DNA from: Pandoraea nosoerga
GTDB lineage: Bacteria; Pseudomonadota; Gammaproteobacteria; Burkholderiales; Burkholderiaceae
Direction: 5' to 3'
Length of the DNA stretch: 64,000 bases
Assembly: GCF_902459585.1 (NCBI RefSeq)
Contig: NZ_CABPSC010000003.1
Coordinates: forward strand, 310,001 to 374,000
Both the position numbers and the translations under genes were made by a program. Numbering within the stretch: the first letter of the stretch is position 1; each line of letters opens with the position of its first letter. Under the pieces are notes generated by a model that did no database searches, was not told the origin of the DNA, and saw only the letters and a program-made list of their open reading frames with translations. Of this stretch, positions 38,678 through 53,557 are shown one piece after another.

Positions 38678-40009
38678 ATGTCCGAATCCCCGTACCGCGC
38701 CCGCCGAGAGCGGGTCATCGAACAGATGCGCAAGGCCGGCGGTGGCGTGGCCATCGTCCCGACGGCGCCGGAAGTGCCGCGCAACCGGGACAGCGACTAT
38801 CCGTATCGCCACGACAGCTATTTCTATTACCTGTCCGGGTTCACGGAGCCCGAAGCGGTCGTCGTGCTCGACAGCCGCACGGGCCACTCGATCCTGTTCT
38901 GCCGCGCGAAGAACGAGGAGCGCGAAATCTGGGACGGCTATCGCTTCGGCCCGGACGCCGCGCGCGAGGCGTTCGGCTTCGACGCCGCCTATCCCATCGA
39001 CGAGATCGATACGCGCATGCCGCAACTGCTCGCCGACGCTCCGGCGCTGTACTACGCGCTCGGGGCATCGGCCCAGCAGGACCGTCAGGTGCGCCACTGG
39101 CTCAATGCCGTTCGCGCGCAGAGCCGCTCGGGCGTGTCGGCCCCGTCGGCCGCGCACGACGTTCGCAGGATCCTCGACGAGATGCGTCTCGTGAAGGATC
39201 AAAGCGAGCTCGACATCATGGCGCGCGCCGGCAAGATTTCGGCCGACGCCCACATACGTGCGATGAAGGCGTCGCGCCCGGGCCTGCGCGAATACCATCT
39301 CGAAGCGGAGCTGCTGTACGAGTTCCGTCGCAACGGTTCGCAGTTTCCCGCCTACGGTTCGATCGTCGCCACCGGCGCTAACGCGACGGTGCTGCACTAC
39401 CGCGCGGGCGATGCGCAGCTGCGCGACGGCGACCTGTGTCTGATCGATGCGGCCTGCGAGCTCGACGGGTACGCGTCGGACATCACCCGCACCTTCCCGG
39501 TCAACGGCAGGTTCACACCGGCACAGCGCGAACTCTACGACATCGTGCTCGCCTCGCAGCAGGCCGCCATCGAGGCGACGCGCGCGGGCGTGCCGTTCGA
39601 CGCGCCGCACGAAGCCGCGGTGCGCGTGCTGGCGCAGGGCATGCTCGACACGGGGCTGCTCAAGCGCGACGCCGTCGGCACGCTCGACGACGTGATTGCC
39701 GCCAAGGCTTACAGCCGCTTCTACATGCACCGCACCGGCCACTGGATCGGCATGGACGTGCACGACGCCGGCGAGTACCGCGAAGACGGCCCGAACGGCG
39801 AGCGTCCGTGGCGCACGCTGGCCGCGAACATGGTCACGACGATCGAGCCGGGCATTTACGTGCGCCCCGCGCCGGACATCGACGAACGCTACTGGAACAT
39901 CGGCATCCGTATCGAGGACGACGCGGTCGTCACCGCGGCGGGCTGCACGTTGCTCACGCGCGGCGTGCCGGTGGATGCCGACGAAATCGAAGCATTGATG
40001 CGCGGATGA
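38678..40009 (+). CDS. pepP: Xaa-Pro aminopeptidase
   Basis: PepP is a manganese-dependent M24B peptidase that removes N-terminal residues before proline. It has 443 residues from the ATG at 38678, which has GGAG six bases upstream and aligns with the E. coli start; an ATG at 38636 is a weaker choice. Metal ligands lie in LIDAACELDGYASDITRTFP (two Asp), GHWIGMDVHD (His), TIEPGIY (Glu) and IRIEDD (Glu). The stop overlaps the ubiH ATG, the same pepP-ubiH order as in E. coli. Confidence 0.95.
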   Translation: MSESPYRARRERVIEQMRKAGGGVAIVPTAPEVPRNRDSDYPYRHDSYFYYLSGFTEPEAVVVLDSRTGHSILFCRAKNEEREIWDGYRFGPDAAREAFGFDAAYPIDEIDTRMPQLLADAPALYYALGASAQQDRQVRHWLNAVRAQSRSGVSAPSAAHDVRRILDEMRLVKDQSELDIMARAGKISADAHIRAMKASRPGLREYHLEAELLYEFRRNGSQFPAYGSIVATGANATVLHYRAGDAQLRDGDLCLIDAACELDGYASDITRTFPVNGRFTPAQRELYDIVLASQQAAIEATRAGVPFDAPHEAAVRVLAQGMLDTGLLKRDAVGTLDDVIAAKAYSRFYMHRTGHWIGMDVHDAGEYREDGPNGERPWRTLAANMVTTIEPGIYVRPAPDIDERYWNIGIRIEDDAVVTAAGCTLLTRGVPVDADEIEALMRG

Positions 40010-41376
40010 TCGGCACGCAGCCCCCCGACGCTTCCATTGCGCCTCGCGTCGACGAGGCCGGCGCGGCCCCCGCCGCGCCGCTCGCGCCCGGCCGCCGTTT
40101 CGATCTGGCGATCGTCGGCGCGGGGCCGGTCGGCACGACCCTGGCGCTGCTGCTCGCGCAGCGCGCGCCGCAATTGCGCGTCGCGCTGGTGGACGCGCGC
40201 GGCCCGCAAACGGGATACGACGACCCGCGCACGCTGGCGCTCTCGCACGGCAGCCGCGAGATCCTGGCGCGTGCCGGCGCATGGCCGCAGGCGAACGGGC
40301 TCGAGAGCACGCCGATCCGCCACATTCACGTCTCGCAGGCGCGCCGCTTCGGCAGCACGGAGATCGACGTCGCCGAGCACGGGGTCCCGGCGCTCGGTTA
40401 CGTCGTGCGCTACGGCGCGCTCATGCGCGCGCTGGATGCCGCGATGGCCCGGGTCACGACCCGTTTCGAGCACACGCCTTCGGCGCCGGCATCGGTCCCG
40501 GACTCCCCTGCCGGCCTGCATCATTTCCGCCCGTATCGCGCCATCGCCCTTCGTCAGGATGCGCATGGCGTCACGCTCACGCTCGGCACGTCCTCGGACG
40601 ATCACGCCCAGACGCTGCAAGCTGCACTGGCCATCAATGCCGAGGGCGGCCTCTTCGAGAGTCAGGCGACCCGGCTGCGCGCACGCGACTACGGTCAGAC
40701 GGCGCTCGTGGCATTCGTCACCTGCGAGCGCCCGCGCCCCGGCTGGGCGTGGGAACGCTTCACGCCCGAGGGTCCGCTCGCGCTTTTGCCGCAGGAGCAC
40801 GGTTACGCGCTGGTCTGGTGCTGCACGCACGCGCAAGCCAGGCGCCGTCGCGAGCTCGGCGACGTTGCACTCCTCGACGAGTTGCACGCCGCCTTCGGCG
40901 ATCGCATGGGACGCTTCACATCGATCAGCGCCCGCGCGAGCTTCCCGCTCGGCCTGAACGCCCTCGGCAACATCGTGGACGGCCGCGTCTGCGCCATCGG
41001 CAACGCCGCGCAGACGCTTCACCCCGTGGCAGGGCAGGGCCTCAACCTGGGCCTGCGCGACGCGTTCGATTTGGCCGACACGCTCGTGCGGCACGCACGG
41101 GCGATGGCACCATCTGCCGCGCGCACCGCGATCGATGCGACCGCACCCACGCGCGCCGCGGGTGTTCCCGGCCCTGCCGCCCTCGCCGCCTTTGCCCGCC
41201 GGCGCCGCGCCGATCGCGGCCTCACGATCCGCATCACGGACCTCCTGCCCCGCGTTTTCGGCATCGACGCCACACCCGTCGCGCTCCTGCGCGGCGTGGC
41301 GCTGGCCGGCCTGGACCTCGTGCCGCCGCTCAAGACCGCCTTCGCCCGGCAAATGATGTTCGGCCAGCGCGGCTGA
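40006..41376 (+). CDS. ubiH: UbiH/UbiF/VisC-type FAD-dependent monooxygenase (ubiquinone biosynthesis)
   Basis: This 456-residue flavoprotein hydroxylates the ubiquinone ring. It has the dinucleotide motif AIVGAGPVGTTLALLLA near residue 37, an internal YVVRYGALMRAL, and the FAD motif GNAAQTLHPVAGQGLNLGLRDA near 330. Which ring carbon it modifies cannot be fixed by sequence alone, but the pepP neighbour favours UbiH. A 30-residue Ala/Thr-rich insert (about 365-390) interrupts the C-terminal helix region. Confidence 0.9.
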   Translation: MIGTQPPDASIAPRVDEAGAAPAAPLAPGRRFDLAIVGAGPVGTTLALLLAQRAPQLRVALVDARGPQTGYDDPRTLALSHGSREILARAGAWPQANGLESTPIRHIHVSQARRFGSTEIDVAEHGVPALGYVVRYGALMRALDAAMARVTTRFEHTPSAPASVPDSPAGLHHFRPYRAIALRQDAHGVTLTLGTSSDDHAQTLQAALAINAEGGLFESQATRLRARDYGQTALVAFVTCERPRPGWAWERFTPEGPLALLPQEHGYALVWCCTHAQARRRRELGDVALLDELHAAFGDRMGRFTSISARASFPLGLNALGNIVDGRVCAIGNAAQTLHPVAGQGLNLGLRDAFDLADTLVRHARAMAPSAARTAIDATAPTRAAGVPGPAALAAFARRRRADRGLTIRITDLLPRVFGIDATPVALLRGVALAGLDLVPPLKTAFARQMMFGQRG

Positions 41377-41543
41377 GCTGCACTGAATTCCACTGAGTTC
41401 CGAAGTCCCGGTTACGACGCCGTGCTGTCACGGCCCCGCGGTTTTTCCGGGCGCCTCGGATTCCCCAGATCCCCTCGCCCGCCCCGCAAGCACTCTCCGA
41501 AGCCGCTCCCCGCCTCCCGCACCATCGCTCCGTTTCCCCCTCT

Positions 41544-41572
41544 CGCTCCCGAGCGTTTTTTGCTCATTTTTT
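41544..41572 (+). terminator. Possible terminator after ubiH
   Basis: A short CGCTC-CC-GAGCG hairpin followed by TTTTTT, then an overlapping GAGC-n7-GCTC hairpin followed by ATTTTTT, lies 168 bases after the ubiH stop and 62 bases before dusB. The stems are short but the T-runs are the strongest in the region. A TAAAAT -10-like box for dusB-fis lies just beyond, at 41598-41603. Confidence 0.5.
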
Positions 41573-41633
41573 AGGCGACGGGGGCAGGTTTTCGCAGTAA
41601 AATACAAACTTTTTCCCGGCTTTTCCCTTCATC

Positions 41634-42662
41634 GTGCGTATTGGCCCTCACGAACTTCGCAACAACCTGTTCGTCGCTCCCATGGCGGGCGTGACGGATC
41701 GGCCGTTCCGCCAGTTGTGCAAACGACTCGGCGCGGGCTATGCCGTCTCGGAGATGGTGGCGTCGAACGCGCAACTCTGGAAAAGCGAGAAGACGATGCG
41801 CCGTGCGAACCACGCCGGCGAGGTCGCCCCGATCGCCGTGCAGATTGCCGGCGCCGATCCGGTCATGATGGCCGAGGCCGCCCGCTACAACGTCGAGCGC
41901 GGCGCTCAGATCATCGACATCAACATGGGCTGCCCGGCCAAGAAGGTCTGCAACGTCGCCGCGGGCTCCGCCCTGCTGCAGAACGAACCCCTCGTCGCCC
42001 GCATCGTGTCGGCCGTGGTGGGTGCCGTGGGCGACGTGGTGCCCGTCACGCTCAAGATCCGCACCGGCTGGGACCGCGAACACAGGAACGCGTTGACGGT
42101 CGCGCGCATTGCCGAAGACTGCGGCATCAGCATGCTCACCGTGCACGGCCGCACGCGCGCCGACCTGTATCACGGCGACGCCGAGTACGAGACCATCGCC
42201 GCCGTCAAGGCTGCCGTCCGGATTCCGGTGGTGGCCAACGGCGACATCACGTCGGCGCACAAGGCGAAGCACGTGCTGGACGTGACCGGCGCTGACGCGA
42301 TCATGATCGGGCGCGCCGCGCAGGGCCGGCCCTGGCTGTTTCGCGACATCGAGTTGTTTCTCGCCACGGGCGAGATCGCGCTGCCGCCGCGCGTCGACGA
42401 GATCCAGCAGATCATGAACGAACACCTGGAGGACCATTACGAGTTCTACGGGGAGTACACGGGTGTGCGCACCGCGCGCAAGCATATCGCATGGTATTCG
42501 CGCGGCCTGCCGGGGGCAGCCGCGTTCCGCCAGCGCATGAATACGCTCGACACCACGCAGGAACAGTTGGCCGCGGTCAACGAGTTTTTCGAACAGCAGA
42601 AGGCGCACTCGGACCGCCTCTGCTATGAACAAGAATCGCCGAGGGAGCTATTAGCCGCATGA
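41634..42662 (+). CDS. dusB: tRNA-dihydrouridine synthase B
   Basis: DusB is a flavin enzyme that reduces uridine to dihydrouridine (U17 in E. coli) in tRNA. It has 342 residues. APMAGVTDRPFRQLC is at the N-terminus, the catalytic Cys is in INMGCPAKKVCN, and the FMN-binding ANGDITSAHKAKHVL/GRAAQGRPWLF stretches follow. The start is GTG at 41634. Its stop overlaps the fis ATG, the conserved dusB-fis operon in which the upstream gene helps fis translation in enterics. Confidence 0.96.
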   Translation: MRIGPHELRNNLFVAPMAGVTDRPFRQLCKRLGAGYAVSEMVASNAQLWKSEKTMRRANHAGEVAPIAVQIAGADPVMMAEAARYNVERGAQIIDINMGCPAKKVCNVAAGSALLQNEPLVARIVSAVVGAVGDVVPVTLKIRTGWDREHRNALTVARIAEDCGISMLTVHGRTRADLYHGDAEYETIAAVKAAVRIPVVANGDITSAHKAKHVLDVTGADAIMIGRAAQGRPWLFRDIELFLATGEIALPPRVDEIQQIMNEHLEDHYEFYGEYTGVRTARKHIAWYSRGLPGAAAFRQRMNTLDTTQEQLAAVNEFFEQQKAHSDRLCYEQESPRELLAA

Positions 42663-42892
42663 GCAAAACAAACATAGAACAATGCGTGCGCGACAGTCTG
42701 GATTCGTATTTCCGCGATCTGGACGGCGCACGGCCACACGATGTCTACGACATGGTCGTTTCGGTCGTTGAAAAACCGCTGCTCGAGTTCGTGCTCGGCA
42801 AGGCCGACGGCAACCAGTCGCTCGCCGCTGAATATCTGGGGATCAACCGCAATACGCTGCGCAAGAAGTTGCAGCAGCACGGTCTGCTCTAG
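42659..42892 (+). CDS. fis: DNA-binding protein Fis
   Basis: Fis is a nucleoid-associated protein that bends DNA and activates rRNA promoters. It has 77 residues, shorter at the N-terminus than the 98-residue E. coli protein, as usual in betaproteobacteria. The four-helix core with [32 protein letters not shown] includes the C-terminal helix-turn-helix (about 50-75). The ATG overlaps the dusB stop (ATGA). Confidence 0.97.
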   Translation: MSKTNIEQCVRDSLDSYFRDLDGARPHDVYDMVVSVVEKPLLEFVLGKADGNQSLAAEYLGINRNTLRKKLQQHGLL

Positions 42893-43053
42893 CCGTTGCG
42901 CGAGAACGGGCGGCCCGCGCAATCCGCGCGCCGTCGCCCGTCAGCCCCGTCGCGGGGCGCGCCGCAGTCGGGATCTCGTCACCATGGCGTCTTCCGGATC
43001 ACGCCCGCCCCTTCGCCAACCGCTCCGTTTTTGCCGTTTCACTACCGTCCGTC

Positions 43054-44619
43054 ATGATTAAGCAAGCTCTCATTTCCGTCTCCGACAAGACCGGCATCGT
43101 CGACTTCGCGAAGTCGCTCGCTGCGCAGGGCGTGTCGATCCTCTCCACCGGCGGCACCGCCAAGCTGCTGGCCGACGCCGGCCTGAAGGTGACCGAAGTG
43201 GCCGATTACACCGGCTTTCCGGAAATGCTCGACGGGCGCGTGAAGACGCTGCATCCGAAAGTGCACGGCGGCATCCTTGCCCGCCGCGACCTGCCCGAGC
43301 ACATGGCCGCGCTCGACAAGCACGGCATCCCGACCATCGACCTGCTGGTCGTGAACCTCTATCCGTTCGTGCAGACGATCGCCCGGGACGACTGCTCGCT
43401 GGAAGACGCCATCGAGAACATCGACATCGGCGGCCCCACGATGCTGCGCTCGGCCGCGAAGAACCATCGCGACGTGACGGTCATCGTCGATCCGGCCGAC
43501 TACGCCGTCGTGCTCGAAGAGATGAAGGCGAACAACAACACGGTCGGCTACGCCACGAACTTCCGCCTCGCCACGAAGGTGTTTGCGCACACCGCGCAGT
43601 ACGACGGCGCGATCACGAACTACCTCACGAGCCTGGGCGAATCGCTGCGCCACGACGAGCGCGCGACCTACCCGGCCACGCTGAACCTCGCCTACACGAA
43701 GGTGCAGGACATGCGTTACGGCGAAAACCCGCACCAGAGCGCCGCGTTCTATCGCGACATCACCGCGCCGGCCGGCTCGCTCGCGAACTATCGTCAGCTC
43801 CAGGGCAAGGAACTGTCGTACAACAACATTGCGGATGCCGACGCTGCCTGGGAGTGCGTGAAGACGTTCGACGCGCCGGCCTGCGTGATCATCAAGCACG
43901 CGAACCCGTGCGGCGTGGCCGTGGCCGCCTCGCCGGCCGAAGCCTACGCGAAGGCATTCCAGACGGATCCGACGTCGGCCTTCGGCGGCATCATCGCGTT
44001 CAACCGCGAAGTCGACGAAGCCGCGGCACAAGCCGTTGCCAAGCAATTCGTGGAGGTGCTGCTCGCCCCGTCGTTCACGGATGGCGCCAGGCAGGTGTTC
44101 GCCGCCAAGCAGAACGTGCGTCTGCTCGAAGTGCCGCTGGGCGACGGCGTGAACCAGTACGACTTCAAGCGCGTGGGCGGCGGCCTGCTCGTCCAGTCGC
44201 CGGATGCGAAGAACGTGGCGCCGCATGAGCTGCGCGTGGTGACCAAGCGCCATCCGACGCCGAAGGAAATGGAAGATCTGCTGTTCGCGTGGCGCGTGGC
44301 GAAGTACGTGAAGTCGAACGCCATCGTGTTCTGCGCCGGCGGCATGACGCTGGGCGTGGGCGCGGGCCAGATGAGCCGCGTCGACTCCGCCCGCATCGCC
44401 AGCATCAAGGCGCAGAACGCCGGCCTGTCGCTGAATGGCTCCGCCGTCGCGTCGGACGCCTTCTTCCCGTTCCGTGACGGTCTCGACGTGGTGGTCGACG
44501 CCGGCGCGACCTGCGTGATTCACCCGGGCGGCTCGATGCGCGACGACGAAGTCATTGCCGCCGCCGACGAGCGCAACGTCGCCATGCTGATGACCGGCAC
44601 GCGTCACTTCCGCCACTGA
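43054..44619 (+). CDS. purH: Bifunctional AICAR transformylase / IMP cyclohydrolase
   Basis: PurH catalyses the last two steps of IMP synthesis. It has 521 residues: an N-terminal MGS-like IMP cyclohydrolase domain (about 1-150, [18 protein letters not shown]) and a C-terminal AICAR transformylase domain (about 200-521) with [10 protein letters not shown] and the closing GTRHFRH. It is separated from fis by 161 bases that contain no gene. Confidence 0.98.
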   Translation: MIKQALISVSDKTGIVDFAKSLAAQGVSILSTGGTAKLLADAGLKVTEVADYTGFPEMLDGRVKTLHPKVHGGILARRDLPEHMAALDKHGIPTIDLLVVNLYPFVQTIARDDCSLEDAIENIDIGGPTMLRSAAKNHRDVTVIVDPADYAVVLEEMKANNNTVGYATNFRLATKVFAHTAQYDGAITNYLTSLGESLRHDERATYPATLNLAYTKVQDMRYGENPHQSAAFYRDITAPAGSLANYRQLQGKELSYNNIADADAAWECVKTFDAPACVIIKHANPCGVAVAASPAEAYAKAFQTDPTSAFGGIIAFNREVDEAAAQAVAKQFVEVLLAPSFTDGARQVFAAKQNVRLLEVPLGDGVNQYDFKRVGGGLLVQSPDAKNVAPHELRVVTKRHPTPKEMEDLLFAWRVAKYVKSNAIVFCAGGMTLGVGAGQMSRVDSARIASIKAQNAGLSLNGSAVASDAFFPFRDGLDVVVDAGATCVIHPGGSMRDDEVIAAADERNVAMLMTGTRHFRH

Positions 44620-44630
44620 GCGCCACTGAG
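44611..44630 (+). repeat. 10-bp tandem duplication at the purH stop codon
   Basis: CGCCACTGAG is repeated twice in tandem, and the first copy contains the purH TGA stop. The duplication lies just outside the essential reading frame and looks like a recent slippage event. Confidence 0.6.
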
Positions 44631-44637
44631 CGCTGGC

Positions 44638-44662
44638 AAGGCGGCGCCGGACGCGCCGCCTT
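44638..44662. terminator. Bidirectional terminator between purH and hutD
   Basis: AAGGCGGCG / CGCCGCCTT forms a perfect 9-bp stem with a 7-base loop between the two convergent genes (stops at 44619 and 44676). The T-run is only two bases, so strength is uncertain, but the position fits a shared terminator. Confidence 0.6.
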
Positions 44663-44675
44663 CGCCGTGACAACC

Positions 44676-45293
44676 TTAGCGACGCGTCAGCGTCGTAAGG
44701 AAAACGTCTGCCGCGTCGGTCCCGGCCCGCAATTCGCACGACACCGGCACGCCTTGGGGATCGATACGCAGCCCGTGGCCGGCCGGCACCATCACGCGAT
44801 GGCCGTCGCCGAACTGCACGTCCACCCCGCCATCCCCGCAGTAGAGAAACGCGACGGCCTCGGTTTGCGCCGGCAAGGCCCAGGACAACGATTGCCCCTC
44901 GAGGCGGTGCTGCGTCAGCGTGTGCTGCCAACGGTCGCGCCGCGTCATGACGTTGAAGTCGTCGATGGGCACGCCGTCGACGTCCAGGGCCGGCGTACTG
45001 CTTACCGCAAGCTCGCCGCCGAAGGCGTAGGGCGGCGTGTGCGTGCCGAGCGTGACGCCCGGGCGCCCTTCCACTTCGAGCGCAAGCGTACCGCCGCGAA
45101 TGACCGCAAGCGAACGGTCGATGCCCGGGAATTCGGAGAACGGCCCGGGCGCCGCCACGGTCGCCGTGCTGATACGCCAATCGAAGCCGTCCTCGCCCGC
45201 GCGGCGCGCGACCGCCAGCTCCGTGGTCACGCCCTGGCCGTTCTTCCAGGGCATCTTCAGAAAATCGGCCGGGCCGAGCAGTCGATGCTTCAT
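44676..45293 (-). CDS. HutD/Ves family cupin protein
   Basis: This 205-residue protein matches the HutD family: MPWKNGQGVTTELAV near the start, then WRISTATVAAPGPFSEFPGIDRSLAVI and the cupin-like end. HutD is linked to histidine utilisation regulation in Pseudomonas, while E. coli Ves is a cold-related relative of unknown role. No hut genes are nearby; it begins 10 bases after the proA stop, so it is co-transcribed with proA instead. Function here is unknown. Confidence 0.87.
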   Translation of the reverse strand: MKHRLLGPADFLKMPWKNGQGVTTELAVARRAGEDGFDWRISTATVAAPGPFSEFPGIDRSLAVIRGGTLALEVEGRPGVTLGTHTPPYAFGGELAVSSTPALDVDGVPIDDFNVMTRRDRWQHTLTQHRLEGQSLSWALPAQTEAVAFLYCGDGGVDVQFGDGHRVMVPAGHGLRIDPQGVPVSCELRAGTDAADVFLTTLTRR

Positions 45294-45303
45294 GACGTCC
45301 TGC

Positions 45304-46572
45304 TTACTTGCGAACTTCGCCGTGTCCGAACACGACGTACTTCAGGCTCGTCAGCCCCTCGAGGCCGACCGGGCCGCGTGCGTGCAGCTTGTCGTTCGAA
45401 ATGCCGATCTCGGCGCCCAGACCGAACTCGAAGCCGTCCGCAAAGCGCGTGCTCGCGTTGATCATCACGCTGGCCGAATCCACTTCGCGCAGGAATCGCA
45501 TCGCCGCGCTGTAGTCCTCGCTGACGATCGCATCGGTGTGGTGCGACCCGTAGCGGTTGATGTGTTCGATGGCAGCGGCCAGACCGTCGACGATCTTGAT
45601 CGCCAGCACAGGCGCCAGATATTCGGTCGACCAGTCCTCTTCGGTCGCCGCTGCGACGCCGGTCACGCCAGCCTCGGCCAGCGCCGCCACCGTGCGCTCG
45701 CAGCCGCGCAACTCCACCTGCTTGCCCTGGAGCATGCGCGCAATGGCTGGCAGCTGGTCGATGGCCTGCCGATCGACGAGCAGCGTCTCCATCGTGTTGC
45801 ACGTGCCGTAGCGGTGGGTCTTGGCGTTTTCGCAGATCGCCAGCGCCTTCGCGGGATCGGCACGGCCGTCGACGTAGACGTGGCAGATACCGTCGAGGTG
45901 CTTGATCATCGGCACGCGGGCGTCCTGCATCAGGCGTGCGATCAGGCTCTTGCCGCCGCGCGGCACGATCACGTCGACATACTCGGTCATCGTGATGAGT
46001 TCGCCGACCGCCGCGCGATCCGGCGTGTTCACGACCTGCACGGCGTCGCCCGGCAGCCCGCTAGCGGCCAGGGCTTCGGCAATGAGCGCGGCCAGCGCCG
46101 TGTTGCTTTCGATCGCCTCCGAGCCGCCGCGCAGAATGGTCGCGTTGCCGGATTTCAGGCACAACGCCGCGGCGTCGATGGTCACGTTCGGACGCGATTC
46201 GTAAATGATGCCGATCACGCCCAGCGGCACCCGCATCTGGCCGACCTGAATACCGCTCGGCTGCACGCGCACGTTGCTGATCTCGCCGATGGGGTCGGAC
46301 AGCCCCGCGATCTGGCGCAGGCCCTCGACCATCGTGCGCAACGCCTTGTCGGATAGGGTCAGGCGGTCAATGAAGGCCGCATCCTGACCGTTGGTGCGAG
46401 CACGCTCGAGGTCGCGGCGATTCACTTCCTGCAACTTCGCGCCGTCGCGCTCGATCGCGTCGGCGATGGCCAACAGGGCCCGGTTCTTGGCTGCAGTGTC
46501 GGCACGCGCCATCGCGCGCGAGGCGTCACGGGCGCGCTGGCCCAGTGACTGCATGTAGGCTTTGATATCCAT
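45304..46572 (-). CDS. proA: Glutamate-5-semialdehyde dehydrogenase (gamma-glutamyl phosphate reductase)
   Basis: ProA is the second enzyme of proline synthesis, reducing glutamyl-5-phosphate with NADPH. It has 422 residues of the aldehyde dehydrogenase fold. The catalytic Cys is in [12 protein letters not shown], and [24 protein letters not shown] and [16 protein letters not shown] are family blocks. The start ATG at 46572 ([11 protein letters not shown]) is preferred over the longer frame. It is downstream of holA by 217 bases, so it may have its own promoter. Confidence 0.97.
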   Translation of the reverse strand: MDIKAYMQSLGQRARDASRAMARADTAAKNRALLAIADAIERDGAKLQEVNRRDLERARTNGQDAAFIDRLTLSDKALRTMVEGLRQIAGLSDPIGEISNVRVQPSGIQVGQMRVPLGVIGIIYESRPNVTIDAAALCLKSGNATILRGGSEAIESNTALAALIAEALAASGLPGDAVQVVNTPDRAAVGELITMTEYVDVIVPRGGKSLIARLMQDARVPMIKHLDGICHVYVDGRADPAKALAICENAKTHRYGTCNTMETLLVDRQAIDQLPAIARMLQGKQVELRGCERTVAALAEAGVTGVAAATEEDWSTEYLAPVLAIKIVDGLAAAIEHINRYGSHHTDAIVSEDYSAAMRFLREVDSASVMINASTRFADGFEFGLGAEIGISNDKLHARGPVGLEGLTSLKYVVFGHGEVRK

Positions 46573-46789
46573 ATCGTCGGTGTGGCCGTCTCTTTTGCCG
46601 GCGAATCGCTCGGTACTCGCGCGGCGTGCTGTTGGCTGTCGATGGCGGCGCCTTCCGCGGTTCCTGGAAAGACGCTGCACGAAGTCTCGCCGGTCATGCG
46701 CCAGATTGTCCGTCAATTGCGGTAGCTTTGCTGGCGCCGCTCCCGCACCTCGGGAGGTGTCGAGCCGGCATTGGCGGGGTGGGCGCGTT

Positions 46790-47869
46790 CTACGCGTGCA
46801 CTGGGTGAGCTGCACGTGCGGAGCGCGCCACCGGCGGTCGCTCGCCTACGAGCAGTAGCGCGAGCTGCAGCATGCCGTCCCACGGGTCGCCAGGCAGCCC
46901 ATCGGCGCGCAGTCCCTTGACCTGCCGGTCCAGCCGCGCGGCGAGTTGCAACGCCTGTGCGAGCCGCGTCGGCGTGACGCGGTTCGCGGCCTGCTCCATC
47001 AGGCGCTCGCGCGGCCCCCACACGCGGTATTCGCGCAGAAGCATTGGCAGCGGCTTGCCGGCAGCCATCCCGCGCGTGATCTTGGCCAGTGTGCGGACCT
47101 CTTCGGTCAACGCCCACAGGACGAGCGGGGCGGCTTCGCCCTCGCCGCGCAAGCCGTCGAGCATGCGCACGAGACGCGGGGCGTCGCCGGCCAACACCGC
47201 TTCGCTGAGCTTGAAGACGTCGTAACGCGCCACGTTGAGCACGGCGTCCTGCACCTGGTCGAACGTGAGAACACCCTCCGGATACAACAGGCCGAGCTTC
47301 TGGATTTCCTGATGCGCGGCGAGCAGGTTGCCTTCCACGCGCTCGGCAATGAACTGCAACACGCGGCGTCCCGGCTCGCCCGCTTCGACGCGCTGTCCTT
47401 GCGCCGCGAGACGTTGCGCGATCCAGTCAGGCAGGCGGTTGCGATCGACCGGATCGACCTTGACGGTCACGCCCGCCCGATCGAGCGCGGCGAACCAATC
47501 GGATTTGGTCGCCGTGGCATCGAGGCGCGGCAGGGTGATGATGGTGAGCACGTCGCCGCAGGCCGCCTCGGCATGCGCCTTGAGCGCCGCCCCGCCGTCC
47601 TTGCCCGGCTTGCCGCCCGGAATGCGCAGCTCGATGAGCTTGCGGTCACCGAACAGCGACATCGACTGCCCTGCGTTGGCAAGCGCACCCCAGTCGAAAC
47701 TGCGCTCGACGCTGAGCACGTCGCGCTCGGTAAAACCGCCCGCGCGCGCCGCCGCACGCACGCGATCGACCGCCTCCTGCACGAGCAGGCTCTCATCGCC
47801 GTAGATCGTGTAGATCGGCGAGAGGGTCTTGGCGAGGTGCGCGTCAAGCGCGTCGGGACGCAGTTGCAT
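46790..47869 (-). CDS. holA: DNA polymerase III delta subunit
   Basis: HolA opens the beta sliding clamp within the clamp loader. It has 359 residues with an AAA-like N-terminal domain ([21 protein letters not shown] near 18-40) and a helical C-terminal collar (about 215-345). As in other delta subunits, the Walker motif is degenerate. ATG 47869 lies 8 bases after the lptE stop, and the lptE-holA order is conserved in proteobacteria. Confidence 0.95.
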   Translation of the reverse strand: MQLRPDALDAHLAKTLSPIYTIYGDESLLVQEAVDRVRAAARAGGFTERDVLSVERSFDWGALANAGQSMSLFGDRKLIELRIPGGKPGKDGGAALKAHAEAACGDVLTIITLPRLDATATKSDWFAALDRAGVTVKVDPVDRNRLPDWIAQRLAAQGQRVEAGEPGRRVLQFIAERVEGNLLAAHQEIQKLGLLYPEGVLTFDQVQDAVLNVARYDVFKLSEAVLAGDAPRLVRMLDGLRGEGEAAPLVLWALTEEVRTLAKITRGMAAGKPLPMLLREYRVWGPRERLMEQAANRVTPTRLAQALQLAARLDRQVKGLRADGLPGDPWDGMLQLALLLVGERPPVARSARAAHPVHA

Positions 47870-47877
47870 GAGCGTGC

Positions 47878-48393
47878 TTACAGGTCCGGCTTCTTCTCCG
47901 GCATGGCCTTCACAGCCTCCATGCGGCGAATGATCTGGTCGACGGCGTCCTTCTGCATGTCGCGGCTGAGCAGCGCGGCTTCCGCATCGCGTGCACTCGA
48001 CTCGTTGTCGCTGTACGGCAGGTTGCGGGTGAGACGGATGGTGCTCAAGGGAATGATCGGCGTGCCGTCGGGCGTGACGAGTTGGAACGTATAAGTGTTG
48101 CGCATCTCGTACTCGCGCGCCTGTCCATTCGCATCGAGGCTCACCGCCGTGCGCGCAGACGAGGCATTCACGATCTCGAGACGCGCGTCCGCGTCCTTCG
48201 GCTCGGTGACCACGATCGTCCCCTTGCTGCCATAGCGGATATAACGCGAGATGTCGGTGGCCATCTGGCCGCCGCCCGAGATGTACAGCCGCTTGAACGC
48301 ATACTCGCTGGCGCCTCGCAACTGGAAGCCGCAGGCGGACAGCGCCAGGGCGCAGCCCAACAGCGCAACCCAGCCGAAGATCCTGCGCGCCAT
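47878..48393 (-). CDS. lptE: LPS-assembly lipoprotein LptE
   Basis: LptE plugs the LptD barrel and binds LPS. It has 171 residues and is a lipoprotein: the signal LLGCALALSAC-GFQLRG has a clear lipobox with the acylated Cys about 22. The mature protein begins GFQLRG, a hallmark of LptE. The start at 48393 is chosen because GAGG sits seven bases upstream; an upstream in-frame ATG at 48420 has no ribosome site. Lnt and LptD, which mature and partner it, are encoded elsewhere in the window. Confidence 0.94.
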   Translation of the reverse strand: MARRIFGWVALLGCALALSACGFQLRGASEYAFKRLYISGGGQMATDISRYIRYGSKGTIVVTEPKDADARLEIVNASSARTAVSLDANGQAREYEMRNTYTFQLVTPDGTPIIPLSTIRLTRNLPYSDNESSARDAEAALLSRDMQKDAVDQIIRRMEAVKAMPEKKPDL

Positions 48394-48484
48394 GCCGACG
48401 CCTCGTTGCCCGGATGTCATTTGCACGTGATGTGCCCTCTTCCAAACGTTACCCATTCATCGGCCGCCGACGGACGGCGCCGCT

Positions 48485-51181
<2,697 letters not shown>

Positions 51182-51357
51182 TTATAACGCCGCCGGGGGC
51201 GGATTCGGCGTGGCGGCAGCGGGATTTGACCTTGCGTCTGACGAGGCGCGATCGGCGCCGAACCGTGGGCATCGACGGCGGCCGTGCACGCCGCCAGAAG
51301 ACAGCGGTTGCGGGTGCCGAGGCGCTGCACTGGCGCGGCCTGCGGCACCTCGGGCGA

Positions 51358-52948
<1,591 letters not shown>

Positions 52949-53113
52949 ATCTGACTCGCTTTCAAAAAAATCGAACTTGATCCGGCACGCCCAGCGCGCC
53001 GCCACATCGCCCCTGTTGACGGCAGAAACCGTCCCGTTTGCCCCGGTTTGCGCCCGGGCAAGGCAAAAAGGCATTATTATTGGGGCTGTATTGTACTCTA
53101 GGGACGTAGAGCG

Positions 53114-53545
53114 ATGCCGAATCCCGCCGATTTGAAAAATATCGGACTGAAAGCCACGCTTCCGCGCCTCAAGATTCTGGAGATTTTCCAGAACAGCGAG
53201 GTGCGCCATCTGACTGCTGAAGATGTTTACCGGCATCTGCTCGATGAAAAGCTCGATATCGGTCTGGCCACGGTCTACCGTGTGTTGACCCAGTTCGAGC
53301 AGGCCGGGCTATTGTCGCGCAGCAACTTTGAGTCCGGCAAGGCCGTTTTCGAACTGAACGAAGGCCATCATCACGACCATCTGGTCTGCCTGGACTGCGG
53401 CCGCGTCGAGGAGTTCTTCGATGCCGAGATCGAGCGCCGTCAGAAGCTGATCGCCAAGGAACGCGGCTTCGCGCTCCAGGAACACTCGCTTGCGATGTAC
53501 GGCAGTTGCACCAAGGATCCGTGCCCGCATCGGCAGAAAAATTAA
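53114..53545 (+). CDS. fur: Ferric uptake regulator Fur
   Basis: Fur represses iron-uptake genes when loaded with Fe(II). It has 143 residues: a winged-helix domain (1-85, with [33 protein letters not shown]) and a dimerisation domain. Regulatory metal ligands sit in EGHHHDH, and the structural zinc Cys pair is CLDC, with a further Cys pair (SCTKDPC) near the C-terminus. The bamE-fur divergent pair is a conserved arrangement. A clear Fur box was not recognised in the spacer. Confidence 0.97.
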   Translation: MPNPADLKNIGLKATLPRLKILEIFQNSEVRHLTAEDVYRHLLDEKLDIGLATVYRVLTQFEQAGLLSRSNFESGKAVFELNEGHHHDHLVCLDCGRVEEFFDAEIERRQKLIAKERGFALQEHSLAMYGSCTKDPCPHRQKN

Positions 53546-53557
53546 AAAACGTTTTTG

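Noticed and set aside
53060-53113. Fur box in the bamE-fur spacer (GCATTATTATTGGGGC region).
   Set aside because: It matches only part of the 19-bp Fur consensus and shows no clear inverted symmetry.
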